Origin: Actinomyces israelii DSM 43320
GTDB taxonomy: Bacteria > Actinomycetota > Actinomycetes > Actinomycetales > Actinomycetaceae
Assembly: GCF_000711965.1 (NCBI RefSeq)
Contig: NZ_JONS01000036.1
Coordinates: forward strand, 1-33,704
Direction of reading: 5' to 3'
DNA: 33,704 bases
Under the pieces are notes generated by a model. It was not told the DNA's origin. It did no database searches and saw only the letters and a list, made by a program, of their open reading frames with translations. Each line of letters opens with the position of its first letter. Position 1 is the stretch's first letter. Both the position numbers and the translations under genes were made by a program. Below, piece by piece: positions 1 through 7,960 of this stretch.

Positions 1-627
1 TCGGAGGAGCCGGCCGGATCGCGGCGCGCGGTGCACTCGCTGGGGGTGTCGGGCCTGCTGCGCCGGGCGGGGGCGCGACGCGGGACGCGCCGGGCGGGGG
101 TGCGAGAGCCGGCGCACGCGGCCCGGACCCAACGGGCGGAGCCGGCCCCGCTGCGGCTCGCGGAGCGCTCGGCTCAGGCGCGGCGCGAGACGCTCCGGGC
201 TGAGGCATCGACCCCGCTGCAACATGCGGAGCGTTCGGCCCGGGCGCGACGGGCGGGGCGGGAGCGCGCGGCGCATCCGGCGGGAACATTGAACCCGGCA
301 GGCTCAGCGGGGGCACGGGCTCCGAAGCAGCCGGCCCAGACGAAGGCCCTCGCGACGCCGCACCGCGAGACGCGGAAGTCCGCAGTGCTGCACCATAGGA
401 CTGACCTCCCGGCGTCCGGTCCCCCCGACCCGCTCGATGCCGGCCCCTCACCCGGCCGCGCCGGCCCTCATGGCCCGACGCGGCGTCTTGTGAGGACACC
501 GGTGCCGCACCCGGCTCCGGGTCCCCCTCCTCAGGGGGCCGCGGTTCGGGTCGAGAATCTGGAGCCCGTCTGTTGTGATCGTAGGGGACATAACCGTAGG
601 AGCTCATCGCACCCACCTGCGCAGTAG
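1..627 (+). other. Gene-poor start of window; possible 3' end of an upstream gene
   Basis: One + frame is open from base 1 to the stop at 627. Its product is Arg/Ala/Pro-rich and matches nothing I recognise. It includes a 66-bp in-frame duplication (about 146-185 and 212-251), giving two 22-residue units beginning PLRLAERSA and PLQHAERSA. In DNA this rich in GC, long open frames arise by chance, so this may be the tail of an upstream gene or simply non-coding. Bases 628-880 show no gene; the promoter of the met operon should lie there. Confidence 0.2.
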
Positions 628-881
628 TTCAGGGCGGCCATGGACGCCTGCACGTGCAGGGATAACGACACGGTAACGACCCCCGTGCGCCTCGCGTCAA
701 GGCCTCTGCGCCGAGGAATCGGCCGAGTACAGCAGATCGAGGAGTCCCGACGGCGGCGCACCCTCCCCGCGCACCGTCCGCGAGCCCCGCGAGACCGCGC
801 GAAACCCCGCTGTCGGGAGTGAGATGCGTCCCTTCACGGACTGGGACTTGCGTCCCGCGGCCGCCGACGCCTACTGTGTCA

Positions 882-971
882 CCGGCCATCTAGAGCAGCC
901 GAGAGACCTGGCTCATCGACGTTGCAGCAACCCCCGCGAAGCGGTGCAGGTGCTTCCGCCAGGACCGATGG
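882..971 (+). promoter_or_regulatory. SAM (S-box type) riboswitch leader of metNIQ
   Basis: The core reads GAGAGACCTGGCTC (901-914), then GCAGCAACC (924-932), a short CCGC-GAA-GCGG hairpin (934-944), and GGTGC with GCCAGGACC toward the 3' end. This is the arrangement of actinobacterial SAM-I riboswitches, and it sits directly before a methionine importer. CCATC (886-890) can pair with GATGG (967-971) to close the structure. That closing helix overlaps the metN Shine-Dalgarno GGAGG (970-974), so SAM binding would probably block translation initiation rather than end transcription. The class is known; the mechanism here is inferred. Confidence 0.85.
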
Positions 972-979
972 AGGAACCA

Positions 980-2113
980 GTGAGCGCAGACCCCACAGCC
1001 GCCGACCCGGTCGAGGCGGCCGGACCGGTGGACGCCCCGAACCCGGTCGGCGCCGACGCCGAGCCGGGCTCCCCCGACCTGCCCGGCACGGCCGAGCCCA
1101 TGATCTGCCTGCGCGACGTCCACAAGGTCTACCGCCTGCGCGACGGCTCGCAGGTGCACGCCCTGGACGGGCTCACCCTCGACATCCCCGCCGGCTCCAT
1201 CCACGGCGTCGTCGGCACCTCCGGCGCGGGCAAGTCCACCCTCGTGCGCTGCCTGACCGCCCTCGAGCGGCCCACCGGCGGCGAGGTGCGCGTCGCCGGC
1301 CAGGACCTGACCACTCTCGGCGCCCACGAGCTGCGCGCGGCCCGGCGCGCCATCGGCATGGTCTTCCAGCACGCCAACCTCCTGGAGCAGCGCACCGCCG
1401 CCCAGAACATCGCCTACCCCCTCGCCCTTGCCGGGGTGCGCAAGGGGCAGCGGCACGACCGCGTCGCCCGCATGCTCACGCTCGTGGGCCTGGACGGCCG
1501 CGGCTCGTCCTACCCCGCCCAGCTCTCCGGCGGCCAGCAGCAGCGCGTCGGCATCGCCCGGGCCCTGGCCGACGAGCCCGCCGTCCTCCTGTGCGACGAA
1601 CCCACCAGCGCCCTCGACCCCGAGACGACCCGCTCCATCCTCGACCTCATCCGCGACGTCCGCGACCGCCTCGGCGTCACCGTCGTCATCATCACCCACG
1701 AGATGAGTGTGGTGCGCCGCATCTGCGACTCCGTCAGCCTCCTGGAGGCCGGGAGGATCATCCAGTCCGGGCCCATCGAGGACGTCGTCTCCGACGTCGA
1801 CTCCCGCCTGTCCCGCGAGCTCGTCCCGCCCCCGGACGTGCCCGGGGCCCAGCGCGCCGGCGGTACTGATAGCGCCGGCAGCGCCGATAACGCCGTCATC
1901 GACGTCGCCCTGACCGCGCACCCGGGCGAGCCCGCCGCCGCCCAGGTGCTCGCCCTGGTGGCCGCGCAGGGCGCCGACGTCGCCGGGGGCGTCTTCGAGA
2001 CCCTCGGCACCGCCCAGATCGGGCGGCTCGCCCTCACCATCCCCGCCGATCGCGCCGAGGCCGCCGTCGAGGCCCTGCACGACGCCGGTATCACCGCGGA
2101 GGTGCGCGCATGA
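980..2113 (+). CDS. metN: Methionine ABC transporter, ATP-binding protein MetN
   Basis: This is the cytoplasmic ATPase that powers methionine uptake through MetI, with MetQ as the binding protein. The GTG at 980 is chosen because GGAGG (970-974) precedes it by five bases; longer in-frame starts would lie inside the riboswitch. The protein is 377 residues. The first 40 are a low-complexity Ala/Pro/Asp extension, and ATG 1100 would give a more typical length. Walker A GTSGAGKST is near residue 80, the LSGGQQQR signature near 182 and Walker B with DEPTSALD near 200. About 65 C-terminal residues look like the NIL regulatory domain, which senses methionine in known MetN proteins. It overlaps metI by four bases (ATGA), indicating translational coupling. 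Confidence 0.95.
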   Translation: MSADPTAADPVEAAGPVDAPNPVGADAEPGSPDLPGTAEPMICLRDVHKVYRLRDGSQVHALDGLTLDIPAGSIHGVVGTSGAGKSTLVRCLTALERPTGGEVRVAGQDLTTLGAHELRAARRAIGMVFQHANLLEQRTAAQNIAYPLALAGVRKGQRHDRVARMLTLVGLDGRGSSYPAQLSGGQQQRVGIARALADEPAVLLCDEPTSALDPETTRSILDLIRDVRDRLGVTVVIITHEMSVVRRICDSVSLLEAGRIIQSGPIEDVVSDVDSRLSRELVPPPDVPGAQRAGGTDSAGSADNAVIDVALTAHPGEPAAAQVLALVAAQGADVAGGVFETLGTAQIGRLALTIPADRAEAAVEALHDAGITAEVRA

Positions 2114-2871
2114 CCCCGACCGCCCTCACCGCCGCGGCCGCATCCGCCCTCGCCGTCGGAGCGCCGCGCCTGACCGGCGCCCTGGCGAGCGGCGCGAGCT
2201 CGGACGGCACCTGGCTCAACAACTCGATCATCCAGCGCAGGCTGTGGCCCGCCACTCTCGAGACCCTGGAGATGACCGGCGTGTCCGGGGCGCTGACGGT
2301 CGTCTTCGGGCTCCTGCTCGGCCTGGCGCTCATCTCCACCGGCAGGCGCGGCCAGCACCCCAACCGCGTCGTCTACGAGATCCTCTCCCAGATCGTCAAC
2401 ATGGGGCGCTCCATGCCCTTCATCATCCTCATGGTCGCGATCATCCCGCTGACCCGCCTGATCGTCGGGACCTCCCTGGGCTGGCAGGCCGCCTGCGTCC
2501 CACTCACGGTCGGGGCGATCCCCTTCTACGCGCGCCTGGTCGAGACCGCCATTAACGACGTCGACCACGGCAAGGTCGAGGCCGCCCTCATGATGGGGGC
2601 CTCCAGCAATCAGATCACCTGGGGCGTGCTCGTGCGCGAGGCGCTGCCGACTCTCGTCAGCTCGGCCACCGTCACCATTATTACGCTGCTCGGCTACTCC
2701 GCCATGGCGGGGACCGTCGGCGGAGGCGGCCTGGGCGACCTCGCCATCCAGTACGGCTACAACGGTTTCGCCGTCGATATCATGGTCATCGTCGTCGTCC
2801 TCATTGTGGCCATTGTCGGCGTGATCCAGGTCTGCGGCGACATGCTCAGCCGGCTGGTCGATCACCGCTGA
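2110..2871 (+). CDS. metI: Methionine ABC transporter permease MetI
   Basis: This is the integral membrane channel of the methionine importer. It has 253 residues, slightly longer than the roughly 217 of E. coli MetI; the excess is an Ala-rich N-terminus before the LWPATLETLEMTG region typical of the family. There are several hydrophobic segments. The EAA loop that contacts MetN is visible as EAALMMGASSNQITWGVL, followed by the conserved GYSAMAGTVGGGGLGDLA. Its ATG overlaps the metN stop, so the two are co-translated. It is under the upstream SAM riboswitch. Confidence 0.96.
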   Translation: MTPTALTAAAASALAVGAPRLTGALASGASSDGTWLNNSIIQRRLWPATLETLEMTGVSGALTVVFGLLLGLALISTGRRGQHPNRVVYEILSQIVNMGRSMPFIILMVAIIPLTRLIVGTSLGWQAACVPLTVGAIPFYARLVETAINDVDHGKVEAALMMGASSNQITWGVLVREALPTLVSSATVTIITLLGYSAMAGTVGGGGLGDLAIQYGYNGFAVDIMVIVVVLIVAIVGVIQVCGDMLSRLVDHR

Positions 2872-2958
2872 GCCTCGACCAGCCGGAGTAAGAGCTCGCA
2901 GGCGCGGCATGCGGCGGCCCCGGGCCGCCCGCCGCCGCGCGCCCGCTCGGGACTCAGC

Positions 2959-3007
2959 ATTGCGACGTATTGCGACGTATTGCGACGTATTACGGCATAT
3001 TACGACG
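2959..3007 (+). repeat. 10-bp tandem repeat array between metI and metQ
   Basis: ATTGCGACGT is repeated three times exactly (2959-2988), followed by the variants ATTACGGCAT and ATTACGACG. The array lies in the 178-bp metI-metQ gap, about 45 bases before the metQ start. A one-helical-turn period would put identical faces on one side of the helix, suiting a cooperative DNA-binding protein. Slipped-strand expansion is the alternative. Confidence 0.6.
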
Positions 3008-3049
3008 CCGGTGCTCCCGGCCCGCAGACTCTCAAGAACAGGAACCACC

Positions 3050-3892
3050 ATGACCACCAGCATCTCCCGCCGCACCGCTCTCGCCGGGGGCCTTGTCACC
3101 GCCGTCGCCCTCTCCCTGGCCGCCTGCGGCTCCGGCTCCGGCGGCATCAGGGTCAGCGGCGGGACCGCCACCATTACCATTGGCGCCACGCCCAAGCCCC
3201 ACGTCACCATTCTGCAGTGGGTGCAGGACAATCTCGCCGCCGACGCTGGCCTGAGCCTGGACATCAAGGAGATCAACGACTACCAGACGCCGAACTCCTC
3301 GCTGAACGACGGCTCCCTGGCGGCGAACTTCTACCAGACGCCCAATTTCCTGGCGCAGCAGATCCAGGAGAAGGGATACGACTTCGTCTCGCTGGCCGAC
3401 GTGCACATCGAGCCCATGGGCATCTACACCGCCAAGGGATACACCTCGGTCGATCAGGCGAAGAACGGCGGAAAGGTCGTTCTCAACTCCGACCCCGCCA
3501 ACCTGGCGCGCGGCCTGAAGCTCCTCGAGACCGCGGGCCTGATCACCCTGGACCCCTCCGTCGAGCTGCCCAAGGACGTCGATATCACCGACAACCCGAA
3601 GAGCCTCCAGATCGTTCCGGTCGACGGCGCCCAGGTGGCCAGGTCCATGGAGGACGCAGAGCTCGCCGTCATCAACGGCAACTACGCGCTCGACGCCGGC
3701 CTCAAGCCGAGCGAGGACGCGCTGGTGCTCGAGGAGGCCAAGAACAGCCCCTACGCCAACGAGCTCGTCGTGCGCACCAAGGACAAGGACAACGAGCACC
3801 TCAAGAAGCTCGCCGCGCTCATGAACTCCGAGGAGCTGCGGACCTACATCGAGCAGACCTGGACCGACGGGTCCGTGCTGCCGGCCTTCTGA
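3050..3892 (+). CDS. metQ: Methionine-binding lipoprotein MetQ
   Basis: This is the extracytoplasmic substrate-binding lipoprotein of the methionine importer. ATG 3050 gives 280 residues, a normal length, and follows AGGAACC. The N-terminus MTTSISRRTALAGG leads into a hydrophobic stretch and the lipobox LAAC, so the Cys is lipidated after cleavage; the SRR pair also suggests possible Tat export. The mature part has the NLPA/MetQ pattern: a start like GATPKPHVTILQWV, NDYQTPNSSLNDGSLAANFYQT, and the conserved NPKSLQIVPVDGAQV. The order metN-metI-metQ on one strand supports a single transport system. The 178-bp gap to metI could allow separate expression. Confidence 0.95.
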   Translation: MTTSISRRTALAGGLVTAVALSLAACGSGSGGIRVSGGTATITIGATPKPHVTILQWVQDNLAADAGLSLDIKEINDYQTPNSSLNDGSLAANFYQTPNFLAQQIQEKGYDFVSLADVHIEPMGIYTAKGYTSVDQAKNGGKVVLNSDPANLARGLKLLETAGLITLDPSVELPKDVDITDNPKSLQIVPVDGAQVARSMEDAELAVINGNYALDAGLKPSEDALVLEEAKNSPYANELVVRTKDKDNEHLKKLAALMNSEELRTYIEQTWTDGSVLPAF

Positions 3893-3947
3893 TCGGCGGT
3901 TCGGGCGTGGGCCAGGCCCCGGGCGGGCCGGGCGCCGGGCCCCGGGC

Positions 3948-4018
3948 GTCGAGATAGACATTTTCGTACGAGGTAGACGGTGTCACCGCCGATCTCGTAC
4001 GAAAATGTCTATCTCGAC
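3948..4018. repeat. 70-bp palindromic element, copy 1
   Basis: Two perfect 25-bp arms (3948-3972 and 3994-4018) flank a 21-base centre. The arm begins GTCGAGATAGAC and ends TTCGTACGAG. The centre (3973-3993) is asymmetric, so the element has an orientation, opposite to that of the copy at 7817. It lies between the convergent metQ and sugar-binding-protein genes and could act there as a bidirectional terminator, but no T-run follows on either strand. A MITE- or REP-like repeat fits both copies better. Confidence 0.8.
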
Positions 4019-4058
4019 AGGGTGGGTGGAAGGGCGGGACGCGGTGAGCGGCGCCGGC

Positions 4059-4991
4059 CTACTCGTTCGCGAAGGTGTCGACGTTGTCCCTGGTGACCCA
4101 GGTGGCCTCGGTGTAGTTGATGGCCTCGACGGTCCCGCCGTCCAGAAGGGTCTTCATGGTGTCCACGGCCATTGCACCCATGCCGGCGGTGTCCTGGGAG
4201 ACCGTGCCGTCCATGGCGCCGGTGCGGATCGAGTTCAGGCCGTCGTCGGTGGCGTCCACGCCGTAGACGGCGACCGTGCCGTTCATGCCGGCGTTGTCGA
4301 TCGCCTTCTGGGCGCCGATGCCCATGGAGTCGTTCTGGGAGACGACCGCGTTGATCCGCTGCCCGGTGGACAGCCAGTTCTCGGTGACGGTGAGCGCCTC
4401 GGCGGTGTCCCAGTTCGCCGTCTGCTCGAAGACGACGCTGACGCCGGGGTGGTCGGCCAGGGCCTGGTCGTAGCCGTCCTTGCGGAGCAGCTGGCCGTCC
4501 GAGCCCATCGGCCCGTACAGGATCGCGACCGTGCCCGCGCCGCCCATCGCCTCAATGGCCTTCTCCATCTCGAGGCGGCCCGCCGCCGTGTCGTTGCCGC
4601 CGACGAAGGCGCTGGCCCGCTCCTGCTGGCTGGCCTGCTGGGCGAGGGTGATGGTGGGGATGTCGGCCTCATTGGCCGCCTTGAGCCCGGCGGTGACGCC
4701 CTCCTTGGAGACGGGCTCGACCAGGATGCCGTCATAGCCCTGGCTCACCACCGACTCGACCTGACTGATCTGGTTGGAGACGTCCTGCTTGGCGTCGAAC
4801 ACGGTGACCGACAGCCCCAGCTCCTCGCCCCGCGCCCGGGCGGCACCGGCCAGGGTGGTGGTGAAGGAGTTGGTCATGTGGCTCATCATGAGCGCAATAC
4901 GGGGCCTGCCGTCGGAGCCGCCCGCTGTGCACGCGGTGAGCAGGGCGGAGGCGAGGATGAGGCTGCACAGCGCGGCAATGATCTTCTTCAT
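4059..4991 (-). CDS. Sugar ABC transporter substrate-binding lipoprotein (RbsB-like)
   Basis: This is the extracytoplasmic binding protein for a ribose/galactose-class importer. It has 310 residues, a usual length. The N-terminus MKKIIAALCSLILASALLTAC is a lipoprotein signal with lipobox LTAC. The body follows the periplasmic-binding-protein type 1 pattern: MMSHMTNSFTTTLAGAA, VSQGYDGILVEPVSKEGV, FVGGNDTAAGRLEMEKAI, VVSQNDSMGIGAQKAI and VYGVDATDDGLNSI. AGGAA lies shortly before the ATG. It is the distal gene of an operon with the permease and ATPase upstream. The sugar cannot be read from sequence; aldoses such as ribose, galactose, xylose or arabinose are all possible. Confidence 0.9.
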   Translation of the reverse strand: MKKIIAALCSLILASALLTACTAGGSDGRPRIALMMSHMTNSFTTTLAGAARARGEELGLSVTVFDAKQDVSNQISQVESVVSQGYDGILVEPVSKEGVTAGLKAANEADIPTITLAQQASQQERASAFVGGNDTAAGRLEMEKAIEAMGGAGTVAILYGPMGSDGQLLRKDGYDQALADHPGVSVVFEQTANWDTAEALTVTENWLSTGQRINAVVSQNDSMGIGAQKAIDNAGMNGTVAVYGVDATDDGLNSIRTGAMDGTVSQDTAGMGAMAVDTMKTLLDGGTVEAINYTEATWVTRDNVDTFANE

Positions 4992-5085
4992 GTGGCGTTC
5001 CTTTCGTGCCGGTGCGGGCGGGCCGGGTGCCGGTGCGGGCTGCGCGCGAGGCGGGCGGAGGGCCGGAGGGGCTCCCGCGGGGCCC

Positions 5086-5132
5086 GGCTCGACCCGCGGG
5101 GTCGGACGACCCGGAGGGCCGGCTCGACCCGC
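5086..5132 (-). other. GC-rich intergenic repeat and hairpin between permease and binding protein
   Basis: The 159-bp gap between the two operon genes carries GGCTCGACCCGC twice (5086-5097 and 5121-5132). A small perfect hairpin, CGACCC-GCG-GGGTCG, lies at 5090-5104. Such structures often adjust the relative amount of binding protein made from the shared transcript; that role here is inference. Confidence 0.35.
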
Positions 5133-5150
5133 AGGGCCCGGCGCCGGCCG

Positions 5151-6110
5151 CTACTTGCGACGGCGGGCCTTGACGTCGAGCAGGACGGCCAGGACGATGA
5201 TCGCGCCCTTGACGACCTTCTGGAAGTTCGCGTCAATGCCCAGAATGTCCAGGCCGTTGCCGATGACGGCGATCATGAGCGCGCCGATAATGACCCCGAG
5301 CGCCCGGCCGCGGCCGCCGGTCATGGAGACCCCGCCGATGACGACGGCGGCAATGGCGTCGAGCTCGTAGGACTCGCCGGCCGTGGGCGCGCCGGTAATG
5401 GTGCGCGAGGCCAGGAGCACGCCGCAGAACCCGGCGAGCAGGCCGGCGATGACGAAGACGGAGACCCTGTACCGCCTGACGTCGATGCCGGAGATCTCCG
5501 CGGCCACGGGGTTGCCGCCCACCGCGTAGACGCGCCGTCCGTAGACGGTCTTGTGGATAATGAATCCGAAGGCCGCGGCGATCACGATGAAGTACAGCGC
5601 CATAATGGGGAACCCGGCGAGCCTGATGGAGGCGACCGCCTCGAAGGCGCCCGAGACGTTGAAGACGGGCGCGCCGCCGGAGACCATGAGGGCGATGCCG
5701 CGCACGGCGGTCATGGTCCCCAGGGTGATGATGAAGGAGGGGATCGCCCCGTAGGCGACGCCGATCCCGTTGATGAGCCCGACGACGGCGCCCACGAGGA
5801 TGCCGGCGAGGATCGGCACGATCAGCGCATGCTCCCCGGGATGGGCCAGCATGGCCGCGGTCACGCCCGCCAGGCCGATCGTCGAGCCGACCGACAGGTC
5901 GATCTCCCCGGAGACGATGACGTACATCATCCCCATGGCCAGAATGCCGTTGATGGCGGTCTGGATGAGAATGAGCAGGACGTTGTTCACGCTCAGGAAG
6001 TGGTGCCCCGGCGAGACTGCCCACAGGGCGACGACGAGCGCCGCGAACACGAGAAGGATGCCGGCGTCCTTCACGGAGGGGACGAGCTTGCGGTTCAGTG
6101 CGGTGGCCAT
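5151..6110 (-). CDS. Sugar ABC transporter permease (RbsC/BPD_transp_2 family)
   Basis: This is the membrane channel of the sugar importer, 319 residues with 8-10 hydrophobic segments. Family landmarks are LILIQTAINGILAMGMMYVI, the hallmark SGEIDLSVGS, GLINGIGVAYGAIPSFIITL, YAVGGNPVAAEISGIDV (the cytoplasmic loop that contacts the ATPase), and ELDAIAAVVIGGVSMTGGRG. It ends in a basic tail, KARRRK. The ATG is two bases after the ATPase stop, with GGGAG eight bases before it, so the two are co-translated. It should form a homodimer with the double ATPase. Confidence 0.94.
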   Translation of the reverse strand: MATALNRKLVPSVKDAGILLVFAALVVALWAVSPGHHFLSVNNVLLILIQTAINGILAMGMMYVIVSGEIDLSVGSTIGLAGVTAAMLAHPGEHALIVPILAGILVGAVVGLINGIGVAYGAIPSFIITLGTMTAVRGIALMVSGGAPVFNVSGAFEAVASIRLAGFPIMALYFIVIAAAFGFIIHKTVYGRRVYAVGGNPVAAEISGIDVRRYRVSVFVIAGLLAGFCGVLLASRTITGAPTAGESYELDAIAAVVIGGVSMTGGRGRALGVIIGALMIAVIGNGLDILGIDANFQKVVKGAIIVLAVLLDVKARRRK

Positions 6111-6112
6111 TG

Positions 6113-7603
6113 TCAGCTCCCGAATCGTGAGGCGAGTTCCATAATTGCTTCTTGCGAGAACTCCTCGCGCGTGAGGATCCCCGTGGTGCAGCCCTCGGTG
6201 AGAACCATGATCCGGTCGCTGAGCCCCATGAGCTCGCCCATCTCCGAGGAGATGAGAATAACCGACTTGCCGCGCTCGACCAGGGTCCCGATGAGCTCGT
6301 AGATGTCCCGCTTGGCGCCGACGTCAATGCCGCGGGTCGGGTCGTCGAGGATAATGAGGTCGGGATCGGTCTCCAGCCACTTGGCCAGGACGACCTTCTG
6401 CTGGTTGCCGCCGGACAGGGCCGAGACGATCTGCCCCGACGACGGCGTCTTGATGCGCAGGGAGTCGATGTACTTCTGGGCGATGCGCGACTCGCCACCG
6501 GTGAGAAGGCCCCCGCGGAAGATTCGCCCCAGCGAGGGCAGCGTGATGTTGGCGGCCACTGAGCCCTCCAGGTTGAGGCCGGTGCGCTTGCGGTCCTCGG
6601 TGATGAGGGCGGCGCCCAGGGCGATGGCGTCGGCTGGCCGGCGGATCGCGACCTCCCTGCCGTTCTTGAGCAGGCGGCCGCCGTCGTGCGGCGCGGCTCC
6701 GAACAGCGACTCGACGAGCTCGGAGCGGCCCGCCCCGACCAGTCCGCCGATGCCCAGGATCTCGCCGCGCCGGACGGTGAAGCTGACGTCCTTGACCTTG
6801 GGCGGCGCGCTCCAGGAGTCGACCTCCAGGACTGTCTCGCCGAGGGGGACCTCCTGCTTGGGGAAGACGTCGCCGAGCTCGCGGCCCACCATCATGGTGA
6901 TGAGCCTCTTCTCGCTCAGGGCGGCCGCGTCGTCGGTGCCGATGAGCTTCCCGTCGCGCAGGACGGTGATCCGGTCGGCGATCTCGAAGATCTCGTTCAT
7001 CTTGTGCGAGATGTAGATAATGCCGACGCCCGCGGCGGTGAGCCGGCGTATCTGCTCGAAGAGGCTGCTGACGTCGTCCTCGGTGATGGCGGAGGTGGGC
7101 TCGTCCATCACGATGATGCGGGCGTCCTGTGAGATCGCCTTGGCGATCTCGATCTGCTGCTGCTGGGCCACCGACAGGTCCCGCATGAGCGCGTCAGCGG
7201 GCAGGCTCAGGTGCAGGGAGGCCAGCAGCTCCTCGGTCCGACGGCGCATGGCGCGACTGTCGGCGAGGACGGCGCGGGTGCGCAGCTCGCGGCCCAGGAA
7301 GATGTTCTCGTAGACGGGGGTGTCCAGGACGGGGTTGAGCTCCTGGTGGATCATGGCGATGCCGTGGTCGATCGCCTGGCGGGGCGAGGCGATGGCAACC
7401 GGCTCGCCGTCGATCCTGATGGTGCCGGCGTCGGCGGTGTGGATGCCCATGAGGATCTTCATGAGGGTGGACTTGCCGGCGCCGTTCTCCCCCATGAGGG
7501 CGTGGACCTCGCCGGGGCGCAGGTCGAATGAGACGGTGCTCAGGACGCGGACGCCGGGGAACGACTTGTCGATGTCGAGCATCTCGAGGACGGGGGAGGT
7601 CAT
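6113..7603 (-). CDS. Sugar ABC transporter double ATP-binding protein (RbsA/MglA family)
   Basis: This is the cytoplasmic ATPase of the sugar importer, 496 residues with two fused nucleotide-binding domains. The N-terminal domain has Walker A GENGAGKST, signature LSVAQQQQ and Walker B IIVMDEPTSAI. The C-terminal domain has the usual degenerate Walker A GGLVGAGRSELV with signature LSGGNQQKVVLAKWL and DDPTRGIDVG. The ATG at 7603 gives MTSPVLEMLDIDKSFPGV, a standard start, with AGAAGG before it. It is the first gene of the operon. A TATCTT hexamer at 7686-7681 on the - strand could be its -10 box, which would leave a leader of about 70 bases. Confidence 0.95.
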   Translation of the reverse strand: MTSPVLEMLDIDKSFPGVRVLSTVSFDLRPGEVHALMGENGAGKSTLMKILMGIHTADAGTIRIDGEPVAIASPRQAIDHGIAMIHQELNPVLDTPVYENIFLGRELRTRAVLADSRAMRRRTEELLASLHLSLPADALMRDLSVAQQQQIEIAKAISQDARIIVMDEPTSAITEDDVSSLFEQIRRLTAAGVGIIYISHKMNEIFEIADRITVLRDGKLIGTDDAAALSEKRLITMMVGRELGDVFPKQEVPLGETVLEVDSWSAPPKVKDVSFTVRRGEILGIGGLVGAGRSELVESLFGAAPHDGGRLLKNGREVAIRRPADAIALGAALITEDRKRTGLNLEGSVAANITLPSLGRIFRGGLLTGGESRIAQKYIDSLRIKTPSSGQIVSALSGGNQQKVVLAKWLETDPDLIILDDPTRGIDVGAKRDIYELIGTLVERGKSVILISSEMGELMGLSDRIMVLTEGCTTGILTREEFSQEAIMELASRFGS

Positions 7604-7816
7604 GGGAGGCCTTCTGCGACGGCGTCGTCGCGAGACGGGCCCTCCGGCGGGGAGGGCGGTAGTTCGGGATGGGCACCGGCAAGATAGCAGCGCGGGCGGG
7701 TGCCGGGGAAGGGAAGAAGGTCCTTTCAAATGGGGCGCCGGCGAGGTTGGGTGCGGTGTTTGCGCTGTGCCGGTGAGCTCGGGCGCCCCTTGCGCTGTGC
7801 CGGCTGGCCCGGGCGT

Positions 7817-7883
7817 CGAGATAGACATTTTCGTACGAGGTCGGCGGTCACACCGTCTATCTCGTACGAAAATGTCTATCTCG
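7817..7883. repeat. 70-bp palindromic element, copy 2 (inverted relative to copy 1)
   Basis: The arms 7817-7839 and 7861-7883 are perfect inverse complements and match those of the element at 3948-4018. The 21-base centre (7840-7860) matches the reverse complement of the other centre with three differences, so the copies are in opposite orientation. This copy lies between two divergent promoters, where a terminator makes little sense. Read on the - strand, it contains CGAGATAGAC twice, 19 bp apart. Confidence 0.8.
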
Positions 7884-7917
7884 CCGGGGTTGGGCGCGCG
7901 CCGGGGTTGGGCGCGCG
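7884..7917 (+). repeat. 17-bp tandem duplication abutting the palindrome
   Basis: CCGGGGTTGGGCGCGCG occurs twice in direct succession, starting at the base after the palindromic arm ends. Its position suggests slippage or an insertion footprint at the element boundary. Confidence 0.6.
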
Positions 7918-7948
7918 GTGAGGCGCAGCGCTGCCTGCCGCCTGCGCG

Positions 7949-7960
7949 TACCGTGGCCCC
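7949..7960 (+). promoter_or_regulatory. Leaderless -10 box of the SMP-30 gene
   Basis: TACCGT (7949-7954) is followed by six bases and then the ATG at 7961. This is the spacing expected when transcription begins at the start codon, and no Shine-Dalgarno sequence is present. Confidence 0.55.

Larger units (their letters stand above)
7604..7960. other. Divergent intergenic region with repeats
   Basis: This 357-bp spacer separates the sugar operon from the SMP-30 gene and should hold both promoters. Besides the palindrome at 7817-7883, it has a diverged 26-bp direct repeat starting TTGCGCTGTGCCGG (about 7760 and 7790, 30 bp apart). It also has a 17-bp tandem duplication (7884-7917). No gene is seen. 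Confidence 0.5.

Noticed and set aside
824..979. Longer N-terminus for MetN in the same frame
   Set aside because: It would translate through the SAM riboswitch; the Shine-Dalgarno GGAGG and GTG 980 fit the known arrangement.
2909..3049. Longer MetQ start
   Set aside because: It would place 47 Arg-rich residues before a complete lipoprotein signal peptide and would translate the 10-bp repeat array.
3948..4018. Simple intrinsic terminator between metQ and the sugar operon
   Set aside because: The second copy lies between divergent promoters and neither copy has a T-run; a terminator effect at this copy may be incidental.
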